This document shows, piece by piece, positions 54,419 to 64,000 of a stretch of DNA of 64,000 bases (the stretch's first letter is position 1; each line of letters begins with the position of its first letter). The notes beneath the pieces are model-generated. The model saw only the letters and a program-made list of their open reading frames with translations, did not search any database and was not told where the DNA came from. Source of the stretch: Ianthella basta (Eukaryota > Porifera > Demospongiae > Verongiida > Ianthellidae); NCBI GenBank assembly GCA_964019415.1, contig OZ025882.1, positions 186,001-250,000 of the forward strand, read 5' to 3'. The position numbers were made by a program, and so were the translations under genes.

Positions 54419-54873
54419 AGAGTCACGCCCCCACTCAGAGTCACGCCCCCACCCACCACTGCCCGTCGCTGCTTGAAGAAGTGCAGGGAATAGTCTGTGA
54501 CAAACACCTCCAGCTTGTGGTAGCTGGAGCTGAAGCTGTATCGGCGGGCACGCTGGGCCCCGGACCGGTTGCTAATGGCAACCGACACACTACAGTGTGC
54601 CTGGTACGTCTCTCCTTCCAACAAGTTTCTGTGCTGAGCTCGTATAACCTGCCAAAGCACTTCACCTTGGTTCTCCCTCCCCGTACGGCCAGGCTGCTCC
54701 ACCTGGTCAGGAGAGCGGCAGGAGGGCTCCGTGTGGAGTCTGGGGCGGAGTGGGGCTGTGAGCTGGGGAGACGCAGCGACAGCTGGCTCCTCCCCCTCCA
54801 CACTGTCTGCACTATGCTTGGTGGACTCAAAGGAGACAGTGTGCCCTCTCCTCAATATTGGCCGAGACGCCAT
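46173..54873 (-). CDS. Phosphoinositide-specific phospholipase C, delta-like, with long N-terminal extension
   Basis: Hydrolyses PIP2 to IP3 and diacylglycerol at the plasma membrane. Twenty-five exons (54457-54873, 54028-54217, 53611-53838, 53206-53333, 53082-53133, 52850-52975, 52587-52672, 52414-52487, 51943-52069, 51288-51392, 51091-51183, 50737-50891, 50454-50662, 50028-50110, 49876-49947, 49269-49703, 48926-49189, 48709-48880, 48466-48600, 48273-48368, 48137-48204, 47930-48067, 46767-46856, 46579-46687, 46173-46486) give 1321 residues. Order: about 280 residues of unrecognised N-terminus, PH domain ([22 protein letters not shown]), EF-hands, X box, long linker, Y box ([27 protein letters not shown]), C2. 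Catalytic residues look intact: SSHNTFLEG and VVTHGNT histidines, LEIDCWDG and LSLENHC calcium ligands. Classic PLC-delta is about 750 residues. Confidence 0.9.
46857..47582. repeat. 26-bp minisatellite, PLC intron 22
   Basis: About 28 copies of a 26-bp unit (GGGCCGGGAGTAGAGGTGTG plus AGACAA). The last copy runs directly into exon 23 and supplies its splice acceptor. Confidence 0.95.
50140..50453. repeat. 18-bp minisatellite, PLC intron 13
   Basis: About 17 copies of GCACCAGCCCCACCCACT with CCC/CTA/ATT variants, filling the intron between the two X-box exons. Confidence 0.93.
51537..51942. repeat. C/T-rich tandem repeats, PLC intron 9
   Basis: Irregular CCCCT blocks punctuated at least eight times by CAGCCAGCT(C/CC). 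On the gene strand the punctuation reads GTGAGCTGGCTG, identical to this intron's own 5' end. Confidence 0.88.
52120..52400. repeat. G-rich degenerate repeats, PLC intron 8
   Basis: Irregular GTGGGGAGTGGGGA and GATGAGGAATGAGGTGTG units, between exons 8 and 9. Confidence 0.85.
52681..52768. repeat. (GGGA)n tract, PLC intron 6
   Basis: Tetranucleotide GGGA repeat just upstream (gene strand) of the PLC exon that starts at 52672. Confidence 0.9.
53868..54013. repeat. (CA)n microsatellite, PLC intron 2
   Basis: About 145 bp of CA with CGCA and TACA interruptions. A similar CA tract at about 54335-54418 is in PLC intron 1. Confidence 0.93.
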
Positions 54874-55575
54874 CCCCTTGCGGCCTCAAGATCTTCCACT
54901 AGCACTCAACAGGCTAAGTGTGCCATCAAATTTAAAGGTATAGAATGTGCTGGGGCCACCTGTGAATGGGGCAAAAAGGAAGACTGAGTGACGACACTTC
55001 CTGCCGCAGCATGGATGGACTGCGTAGGGCATACTCGGCATTCCCGCACACAACTAACGATGTACGTAGCATTGCTTGTTCGTCCGGCCCTTGGCACGCC
55101 GACCCCTCCCCTCTAGTCCTCCCCCCTGAAACACGCGGCGGCAATAGCTCGGAACGGCACGGCCCTCAGACACCACGGCACACTGCTATCGTTGTGACCA
55201 GCGTTTGAGCAGGCACATGTACACTCGTTCGGTGCGCTAGCTATAGGACACACACTCGAATACGACTGCACGCCGAGGTGCAGCTAACCCAACGCGCGCA
55301 GCGAGCACTGCCACAACGACGAGCACATTGCATGCGTAACTCACCGGCCGATTCAGGAGCACTGGCGGAACTGTCGACTGACCGACCGGCACAACCACTC
55401 GACTTCCCTTGCGCTTATCAGGGACTGACCCATCCACTTCCGCCGAGGTACGCATGTATGGTCTGCTGTGGCCGGTTGTCATAGATCATTCCAAAAATAG
55501 CACAAGTGCACATTCTTCACATCCCTATTCAGAATGATTCAACGAATCCATATACACACAACACGTTCATTCCAT
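54874..55575. other. Intergenic, PLC 5' side / tepsin 3' side
   Basis: About 700 bp. A short plus-strand open frame (54966-55208, 80 residues) and a minus-strand one (55237-55482) have no family resemblance or clear splice partners. I treat the stretch as the PLC promoter and 5' UTR plus intergenic DNA. CpG-rich sequence at about 55080-55320 fits promoter DNA. Confidence 0.45.
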
Positions 55576-58500
55576 TCATTTCTTCTTTGCCCTGGACATC
55601 TCCATCTGTACAAAGTCAAACGCTTCACCCTTGTGCTGCTTTGAGATGAACTCAAATCCCTCGGGCGATGTCTCTTTTGGAGGCACACGCTGGACTGGTC
55701 TCGCCTGCGAACCAACCAGGGACGCTCCCATGGGAGGATAACCCTGCAATTAGTAAGAGCAGCTACAGTGATACTAAAGTTACAAAAGGCATAAGAAGTT
55801 GAGTTTTCGTTTGTCAGTTTGCCCACCTGATTAGCAACAAGGGGCATGGTCACACTGTAGTTGGAGGGGATTGCTCCTGTTGAGGGTTGGACGTAAGCAT
55901 GTAATGAGGTGTATTGTAGACCTGCAGTGGGCGGGGCCAAGGGTACAACAGTGGGCGGGGCCAAGGGTGGGGCCACAGGTGCACAGCAAAGGGCAGGTGT
56001 AAGACTATGGGTTCCCTGCAGCTCTCATAACCCACTCCAATCAAGGTCGTGTGTGCTGTTGGTCAAACATTCATGATTGGACAGGTGAAAGTGAAAGAGG
56101 CGGTTACAGCAGAACTGACAACAAGGTAGTGTGTGAGCCACATCTGAAGTAACATGCAAGGCGGGAAGTTGTAAGGTGTGCCCAGAGACACACAGCTCCT
56201 TGAAACTGCTATGTGTCGTGTTTGGAGCTTGCTCCCGCCAGCCTGCAGTGAGCCAGCCTGCAGTGAGCCAGCCTGCAGTGAGCCAGCCTGCAGTGAGCCA
56301 GCCTGCAGTGAGCCAGCATGCAGTGAGCCAGCCTGCAGTGAGCCAGCATGCAGTGAGCCAGCCTGCAGTGAGCCAGCCTGCAGTGAGCCAGCATGCAGTG
56401 AGCCAGCCTGCAGTGAGCCAGCCTGCAGTGAGCCAGCCTGCAGTGAGCCAGCCTGCAGTGAGCCAGCCTGCAGTGAGCCAGCCAGCAGTGAGTGGCTCAC
56501 TGGCTGAACGCATGGCTCACCTGCACTTGTGGGTAATACAGTGGTGGGGATTCCAGCTCCACCACCTACTGTGTGGGTGGGGCCCATGGGCTGCTGGGTG
56601 GGGCCCATGGGCTGCTGGAGGAGGGCTGCTTCATCAGCTCCAAAGTTGAAGTTGCCACTCTTTGTAAGGAAGCCTGATGCATTAGAGCCTGTCCTCTCAA
56701 AGTTGAAGTTGCCGCTCTTGGTGAGGAAACCGGATGCAGTTGAGTCCGTCCTCTTCAGAGGGTCCAGCTCAGTGTCCTCCTCACCACTGAAATCCAAGAG
56801 GGAGTCCCCCAAGGGAGCAGGGGGCGGGACCTCAGGCTGTGCAGACTACAAAGAAAGGTGTCAGTCAATACAAGTGTCCTGGATTGGGCGTGGCATCACA
56901 CCCACCTCTACCACCATGTTGCCAAACAATGAGGATAACCCTCCATCAGATGAAGGGGGTGGGTCCTGTTGTTGCCCATTGCTGACAACAGTCAAGCCAT
57001 CAAGCAGTCCTCCTGAAGACTGGGGGTGTGTTTCATGGGCCACCCCACCCCCTGTGGGCGGAGCTAGTTCCAGGAGGCTACTCTCGCCTTGCCTTCCTCC
57101 GCTCTGCTCAGTTCCATCTAGCCCCAGCGAGTGAACAATCTGGAGAGGAGGGAGGGGAGGGGAGGTCAAGCAGACACTGGAAGCACCCTTCTGGCCCATG
57201 GAGGCTGACTTTGGTTGCTTTGGTCCTGACAGCATGATTGGGTGAGTCTGTGAGGGTAGCCAGCTCGTGGAGAGCCAGTTCACACGTCTGGTCCACCTCA
57301 GGGATGTCCGAGCGGAGAAGGGCCTCAAACACACACAGGGTGCGCTAGACAGGGACAGTACCCATTGAGGAAAGGCAACAGGTCATGTGACAGTCATGTG
57401 ACCACTCACCAGCACCACCTGGTCATTGCTGTTCTGCAGTTTCACCCGAAGGAGGTCCACAATGGCCTGAGTGTCTAATACCTTACTCCTGTAGACAGAC
57501 AGACAGACAGACAGATTAACAACCAACAGACGGAATACCCATCCCACCACAGCAGAACAGCCTACCTCTCAATGAACTGCTGCAGTTGGTCCCTGGGAGG
57601 GGCCACCCGTACCCCACCCACCTGAGTGATAGCCTCAACCAAGCGGATCTCACTCGCCAAGTCCCCGTCTGCAGAGGGGGTGTGGTCTGTTTCTGCCACG
57701 CCCACATCCAGTGTGGCGGTAGGGAGTGCAGTGGGAGTAACCTCTTGCATGGGCCTCTGAAGGAGAGCTTCCTCCTCCCCTTCATCCCACCCACCACCTG
57801 CCCGCCCTCGTACATGCTCTGCAGTGCATTAGGGAACACACCAGAACAGTCGGATACAGTGACCTGCAAGGGCTTGCACCAGGGGTTTAACACTGGCAAT
57901 GACTAGGGGGTTAACACTGGCAACGACTAGGGGGTTAACACTGGCAACGACTAGGGGGTTAACACTGGCAATAACTAGGGGGTTAACACTGGCAACGACT
58001 AGGGGGTTAACACTGGCAACGACTAGGGGGTTAACACTGGCAATAACTAGGGGGTTAACACTGGCAATGACTAGGTGTTAACACAGGAAATAACCAGGGG
58101 TTAACACAGGCAATGACCAAGGGTTAACACTGACAATGACCAGGGGTTAACACTGCAGTGTGCCTCTGGGTAGTGTGCACATGGGCAGTACCTTGGGCTT
58201 CAGGGAGTTCTGGGGGCTGGATGACTCCAATCCCCATTGAAGGTGTGGCATTCCCCAACCTCATCCCATGCTGCTGGGTAGTGTTAAAGGGCACACTCTG
58301 CTGCCCGACATAGTCCTCGTCAAACTCCACCTGCCGCTGCCGACCGGTGAGCCCGACCTGAGATGCCAGACTCTTGACACCCTCCAGGAACCCGGTCTGC
58401 TTCACAGTCAGACCAGCTGACACGCCCACCCCCTCCGTAGTCTTGGGCACTGACAACAGGTACTTTGGAGGGGGACGGGTCCACTCGTCATTGTACAGCA

Positions 58501-60495
58501 TGTTCAGCAGTTTCTGCAAGGGGACAACCCTGTCAGGCCACGCCCACACAACAACTGACCATTCATCAGCCACTCACTGTCGCCATGTCTCTGATCCGCC
58601 CACAGTCACCTAGCAACCGTTGATTGGTTGTTTTGAGCCCTACACAGGAGATCTATTTCATCACACAGCTACACACATACCTCCTCGTCCCCTCCTCGTC
58701 CCCTCCCCTCCCCTCCCCTCCCACTCTCTCCTTCCCTTCCCCTCCCATCCCTTCCCCTCCCCTTCCCTCCCCTCCCACTCTCTCCTTCCCTTCCCCTCCC
58801 ATCCCTTCCCCTCCCCTTCCCTCCCCTCCCACTCTCTCCCTCCCTTCCCCTCCCGTCCCTTCCCTCCCCTCCCACTCTCTCCCTCCTTTCCCCTCCCGTC
58901 CCTTCCCCTCCCCTCCCCTCCCTTTCCCACCCCACATACACAAGGAGCAGAAACAACTCACGAGATGTCTCCTTAATTGGTTCTGGTTGCCGTTTGAGGT
59001 TGGTCCGAAACTCCTCATGGCCCTCCTCCACACATGATATCAACAGCTGTGCCGCCTGCAACACGGACCACACCTGGGGAATACCCTCAGCAGCCCCTTC
59101 CCTGCCCCTCACTACACATTCCCCCACACACCTTAGTTTTGACAAAGACATTGCGCGAGGTCAACAACAGGTTGCAGAGGTAGTCCTGGAGGAAGACGCG
59201 CGTCTGAGCACTCTCATAGGTCATTTCTAGGAGCTGAGTTGAGGATAGACGGCACACCTCCTTCACCACACCACACCACACCACACACAGCACACCACAC
59301 ACACCACAGCACACCACAGCACACCACAGCACACCACACCACACACAGCACACCACACACACCACACCACACCACACTACACCACACTACACCACACTAC
59401 ACCACACACACCACACCACACTACACCACAGCACACCACACCACACACAGCACACCACACCACACACACCACACCACACACACCACACCACACAGCACAC
59501 CACACACAGCACACACACCACACCACACCACACACCACACCACACACACCACACTACACCACACTACACCACACACACCACACCACACTACACCACACCA
59601 CACCACACTACACCACACTACACCACACTACACCACACACACCACACCACACTACACCACAGCACACCACACCACACACAGCACACCACACCACACCACA
59701 CACACCACACCACACACACCACACCACACAGCACACCACACCACACACAGCACACACACCACACCACACACACCACACCACACACACCACACCACACCAC
59801 ACTACACCACACCACACACACCACACCACACCACACTACACCACAGCACAGCACACCACACAACACACAGCACACCACACAACACTACACCACACCACAC
59901 CACACTACACCACAGCACAGCACACCACACAACACACAGCACACCACACAACACACAGCACACCTCCTTCACCACACCACACCACACCACACCACACCAC
60001 ACTACACCACAGCACAGCACACCACACAACACACAGCACACCACACAACACAGCACACCTCCTTCACCACACCACACCACACCACACCACACACAGCACA
60101 CCTCCTTCACCACACAGCACACCTCCTTCACCACACCACACACAGCACACCTCCTTCACCACACCACACTACACCACACCACACACAGCACACGTGTACA
60201 GCATAACGTGATACTCCCCGGCCAGTAGGTGGGGTCAGTGGATACTGATAATGTCTCTCATGAGGTAGGCGTCTACCGGCTTGTCATTGGCAATCGTGGC
60301 CGCCACAAGACTGGGCATCTGAGGACAGGTGTAAAACCAGTGTTGCCACCCGGGGAGTTTCCTCTACACACAACGCGCCCGCGCGGGTGAGCAACACGGA
60401 TACAGGGTTGACGGAGGCAGTACCCGGAGCAGCCACCGCGCGCAACTTACGTGCTTGATGTTGGTGAAGCGCTGGGAGATGCTGGGAGCCGTCAT
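55576..60495 (-). CDS. TEPSIN: Tepsin-like ENTH/VHS adaptor accessory protein
   Basis: Tepsin is the AP-4 coat accessory protein of the trans-Golgi network. Thirteen exons (60451-60495, 60246-60318, 59132-59226, 58962-59073, 58578-58639, 58192-58513, 57566-57818, 57410-57488, 57210-57344, 56906-57139, 56521-56845, 55827-55921, 55576-55743) give 665 residues. The ENTH-like N-terminus includes MRDIIKMTYESAQTRVFLQD, comparable to EIAKISHESPGS in vertebrate tepsin. A later helical domain (LDTQAIVDLLRVKLQNSNDQ ... NHAVRTKATK, about 325-400) matches the tepsin VHS-like domain (VTNKATKI). The C-terminal third is disordered. It carries SLFGNM, DSLLDFSG and a duplicated ASGFLTKSGNFNF motif, all candidate adaptor-binding peptides. 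The name is a best match; a general epsin-family label is safer. Introns 2, 5, 6 and 11 hold repeats. Confidence 0.72.
56240..56492. repeat. 15-bp minisatellite, tepsin-like gene intron 11
   Basis: About 17 copies of AGCCAGCCTGCAGTG with CATGCA variants. On the gene strand each unit reads CACTGCAGGCTGGCT, that is, a repeated potential CAG acceptor. Confidence 0.93.
57893..58155. repeat. 24-bp minisatellite, tepsin-like gene intron 6
   Basis: About eleven copies of a 24-bp unit, GACTAGGGGGTTAACACTGG plus CAAC. The last copies are shorter and diverged. Confidence 0.9.
58680..58930. repeat. C/T-rich higher-order repeat, tepsin-like gene intron 4
   Basis: CCCCT-type units organised in longer copies of about 58 bp containing CCACTCTCTCC. 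Confidence 0.88.
59266..60195. repeat. ACACC/ACAGC repeat array, tepsin-like gene intron 2
   Basis: About 930 bp of CACACCACACTACACCACAG-type sequence with interspersed ACCTCCTTCACC. The block CAGCACACCTCCTTCACCAC recurs at least five times toward the right end. The long plus-strand open frame (His/Thr/Pro) is an artefact. Confidence 0.93.
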
Positions 60496-60620
60496 CTTCA
60501 GCTCTGTCCGATCTCCTCTCAGCTGGCCCTTCGGTCTCTGTTTAGTACACTGTACTAGTTTTAATACAGTTGCTACGCATAATAACGCACTATAATATAC
60601 ACGTGGCAGTCACATGACGG

Positions 60621-61584
<964 letters not shown>

Positions 61585-61636
61585 TTTCTACCAGTACACG
61601 TGATCCAATGAATGTAGTTAAAAATGTTTCAACTAA

Positions 61637-62166
61637 TTACACCACTAAATCCCTTGTTTCTTCTATCAACCTCTCAGCACATTGTATTTCTTGTAACATG
61701 AGCTCCACATCATGTCCCTGTGCAGGTGGGTGGGGAGGAGACAACAGGGAGTGTGCCTCTCCTAGCACTCTAGTACCATGTGCTGCATTGCTCACCTGAG
61801 GACAGGACGTATTCTGGAGGACGGGGCTCCTGGTCAGTGAAGCTGGATACACATAGTACCTGCAGGTAGAGGATAGTCACGTGAGGAGCACGTGACCATG
61901 CAATATAGAAAGTCATTTTCCTTTCAAGGGGCCAAAGACTGGAACATTTTACCTCAATGGATGAAAGAAATTAGCAACATTGCACTATTTAAGAAGTATT
62001 TAAAATTATATTTATCCAATCAACATTTTAACTGATTTAATCCTACAATTACACCTTTGTGACTAACAGTACATTTAAGCTATGTATTGTATGTGTACTT
62101 GTAGGACTCCCTGGCAGATCAGCCAATTAGAGCTGAAGGGACCATCCTGATCACAAGTAAAGTTGT

Positions 62167-62257
<91 letters not shown>

Positions 62258-64000
62258 ATACAGAGCAGGAGAGCAAGCTGTCTGGGCACTCCCCACCTGC
62301 CGTTGGTCCGCTCTGCCAGCTCTTTCAGGAAACAGCAGTGCTGTCTGCACAGGGTGGGGAGGCAGAGGGTAACCAATGGTACATGGACAGTGAGGGCCTC
62401 TCCCCACAGCACGGTATGGATTACACCCACCGGTCCGAGCAGTGGTAGGAAGTGGTATGTATGGATGAGGCGGGTAAGCTGCTGAGACGCTTGAAGAAGA
62501 ACTCTCTGCTGTGGTCCACATGGCCGTCTGAGACCACATGCAGAGCACATGCAGGAAAACGGTCCACAGCACCCTGGGGCAAGGGAGGAGGAGGGGGAGG
62601 AGGAGGGAGAGGGGTGCTGTAAATAAGACTTGACATTGTTCAGGTGCAAAAAGGAGTTTCCCAGTCCCACCTGAATGGCTTCCAAGAGGCGGGTGTTACC
62701 ACAACAAACAACAGAGGAAAGCCAGTTGCCAAGGGAGACCAAGATGTCTTTGGTTGCCATGGTGAGGTCTGTTTGCCAATGCTGAATAGTCCCTCCAAAT
62801 GTGACCACATTCAAACTGTCAAAGTGAACAGACACACGCACACACACACACACACACGCACACACAGACACACACACACACTCTGCCTGCTCAACCTTCA
62901 CTACATATACCTTTGAGCTGAACAGCATTGAGTCAGTCTCCCACCTCACTCTGCACCTCACTCTGCACCTCACTCTGCACCTCACTCTGCACCTCACTCT
63001 GCACCTCACTCTGCACCTCACTCTGCACCTCACTCTGTACCTCACTCTGCACCTCACTCTGCACCTCACTCTGCGCCTCACTCTGCACCTCACTCTGCAC
63101 CTCACTCTGCACCTCACTCTGCACCTCACTCTGCACCTCACTCTGTACCTCACTCTGCACCTCACTCTGCGCCTCACTCTGCACCTCACTCTGCACCTCA
63201 CTCTGTACCTCACTCTGCACCTCACTCTGCAGTGTATGTGTCCACCCACCTTGCTCCCCTGGGGATGAGCTGCTCCACCACCAGCTCAAGGACAGCAGTG
63301 CACATCTCACTGTAGTGGCCAGCCATGGAGGCAGATGAGTCCAGGAGCAACACCAGCTGCAGTGAAAGAGATAGACTGCCAGTCAGTGTCATTCTCGGAG
63401 TGGACACGACATCAAACAGTGTCAGTGAGTCACACCTATACTGTGCTCCTAACCTTGTTTTTTGCAATGCAACCAAAACAGTGCCGGCTGCCTGGAGGGG
63501 AGGGAGGGGGGGGACTGACTCAGTGGAGCTGTGTCACACAAGCCCAGTCCATCTGCACACACATTACCTGAGATGAGCCACTTGAGGCGCTGGTTGTAAA
63601 CATTGGCGGCCATCTTGAGCCCTCGCACATAGTTCACTAGCTGCACACGGCTCAAGCGAAGTGAGACCACTCCCCCCTACACAGGTGGCCAGGACACACC
63701 CTCAGCAGGAAACCTACATACTAGACAACTTTAACAGGACCACACCTTCTTGGAAGGATGCAGGTAGACCTGGGGCTGGCCACGCCCACTCCCCCGCACA
63801 CGGTACTGGTCCAGCTCAAGTCCCAGAGCCCTCAGGCTATGATTGGCCAACCACTGGAGAGGAGAACCCTATCATTAAGACATGCACTTGTTGGTACATG
63901 AATACAAATGAGCAGACCTCTCTAGAGCTGGCGTGTTGTGTTGCGTCTCTGAGCAGCCTCTCCTGCAGCGAGGTGTGCCTGTCGCTACCTCTGTCCCTCC
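61637..64000 (-). CDS. VWA3-type von Willebrand factor A domain protein, 3' part
   Basis: The gene enters from the right edge and ends at a stop at 61637. Exons seen: 63918-64000 (cut), 63746-63853, 63568-63676, 63454-63487, 63250-63393, 62671-62815, 62431-62573, 62297-62344, 61796-61859, 61637-61717, about 318 codons, all in frame. The vWA domain starts at LVLLLDSSASMAGHYSEM, with the DxSxS metal-ion (MIDAS) motif. It continues through LNVVTFGGTIQHW, CCGNTRLLEAIQ and ALHVVSDGHVDHS, to SYHCSDR and FLKELAERTNGRYYVYPAS. These last motifs are typical of VWA3A/VWA3B, animal proteins often tied to ciliated cells. Which paralogue cannot be decided from this part. One intron holds a LINE fragment and another a 12-bp minisatellite. 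Confidence 0.83.
61903..62255 (+). mobile_element. 5'-truncated non-LTR retrotransposon (CR1/L2-like 3' end) with GAT tail
   Basis: The plus strand encodes the end of a reverse-transcriptase ORF2: KSFSFQGAKDWNILPQW, then MKEISNIALFKKYLKLYLSN and a TGA stop at about 62031. This is the standard C-terminus of LINE clades such as CR1 and L2 (RGAK-WN-LP ... FK--LK--L). A short 3' UTR leads to (GAT)n at about 62167-62255, the kind of microsatellite tail these elements end in. It sits in an intron of the VWA3-type gene, in opposite orientation. Confidence 0.82.
62937..63231. repeat. 12-bp minisatellite, VWA3-type gene intron
   Basis: About 24 copies of CACCTCACTCTG with single-base variants (TACC, GCGCC), between the MIDAS exon and the next exon. 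Confidence 0.94.

Noticed and set aside
54966..55208. An 80-residue plus-strand open frame upstream of PLC
   Set aside because: No family resemblance and no splice partner; it overlaps the likely PLC promoter and 5' UTR.
59239..60228. A 329-residue plus-strand His/Thr-rich frame
   Set aside because: Translation of the ACACC array in an intron of the tepsin-like gene on the other strand.

Overview
The window is nuclear DNA of an animal. Its genes are broken by many short GT-AG introns (about 50-150 bases), carry no bacterial ribosome binding sites, and encode typical metazoan proteins: a PRPP-synthetase-associated protein, AIMP2 of the multi-tRNA-synthetase complex, NUDCD3, WDR90, RRN3, mitochondrial carriers and mitochondrial precursors. 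Very tight gene packing, tiny introns and many minisatellites suggest a non-bilaterian invertebrate, most likely a sponge. That placement is inference, not something the sequence proves. All gene models were built by hand: exons were joined at splice sites, and every complete model except WDR90 keeps frame from start to stop.

Region 1 (1-7775) holds no gene I can support. It contains two alternating minisatellites (10 bp and 21 bp units, 1-4010), a 20-bp array (4640-5320) and a 22-bp array of about 100 copies (5597-7775). Region 2 (7954-33808) is a dense gene island: SLC25A10 (-), the micropeptide STMP1 (-), NUDCD3 (+), a UPF0193/C22orf23 homologue (-), WDR90/POC16 (+, 28 exons), UTP6 (-), PRPSAP (-), AIMP2 (+) and an intronless HEAT-repeat gene (-). 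Region 3 (33809-37425) is gene-free: tRNA-like SINE fragments, a 573-bp inverted-repeat transposon, and a 79-bp palindromic satellite into which that transposon inserted. Region 4 (37426-64000) is again genes: RRN3 (-), ACO2 (+), a long delta-like phospholipase C (-, 25 exons), a tepsin-like ENTH/VHS adaptor (-), mitochondrial acyl carrier protein NDUFAB1 (-) and the 3' part of a VWA3-type gene (-, cut by the window end).

Genes largely alternate in head-to-head pairs separated by 59-181 bp between start codons (STMP1/NUDCD3, C22orf23/WDR90, PRPSAP/AIMP2, RRN3/ACO2) and tail-to-tail pairs whose stop codons can be only 57-90 bp apart. This implies shared bidirectional promoters and overlapping 3' ends. 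Functionally these are housekeeping genes: mitochondrial metabolism (SLC25A10, ACO2, NDUFAB1, STMP1), ribosome production (RRN3, UTP6), nucleotide supply (PRPSAP), translation (AIMP2), and centriole/cilium proteins (WDR90, UPF0193). The less ordinary content is in the introns, many of which are filled by tandem repeats that in several cases contain the intron's own splice-site sequence.
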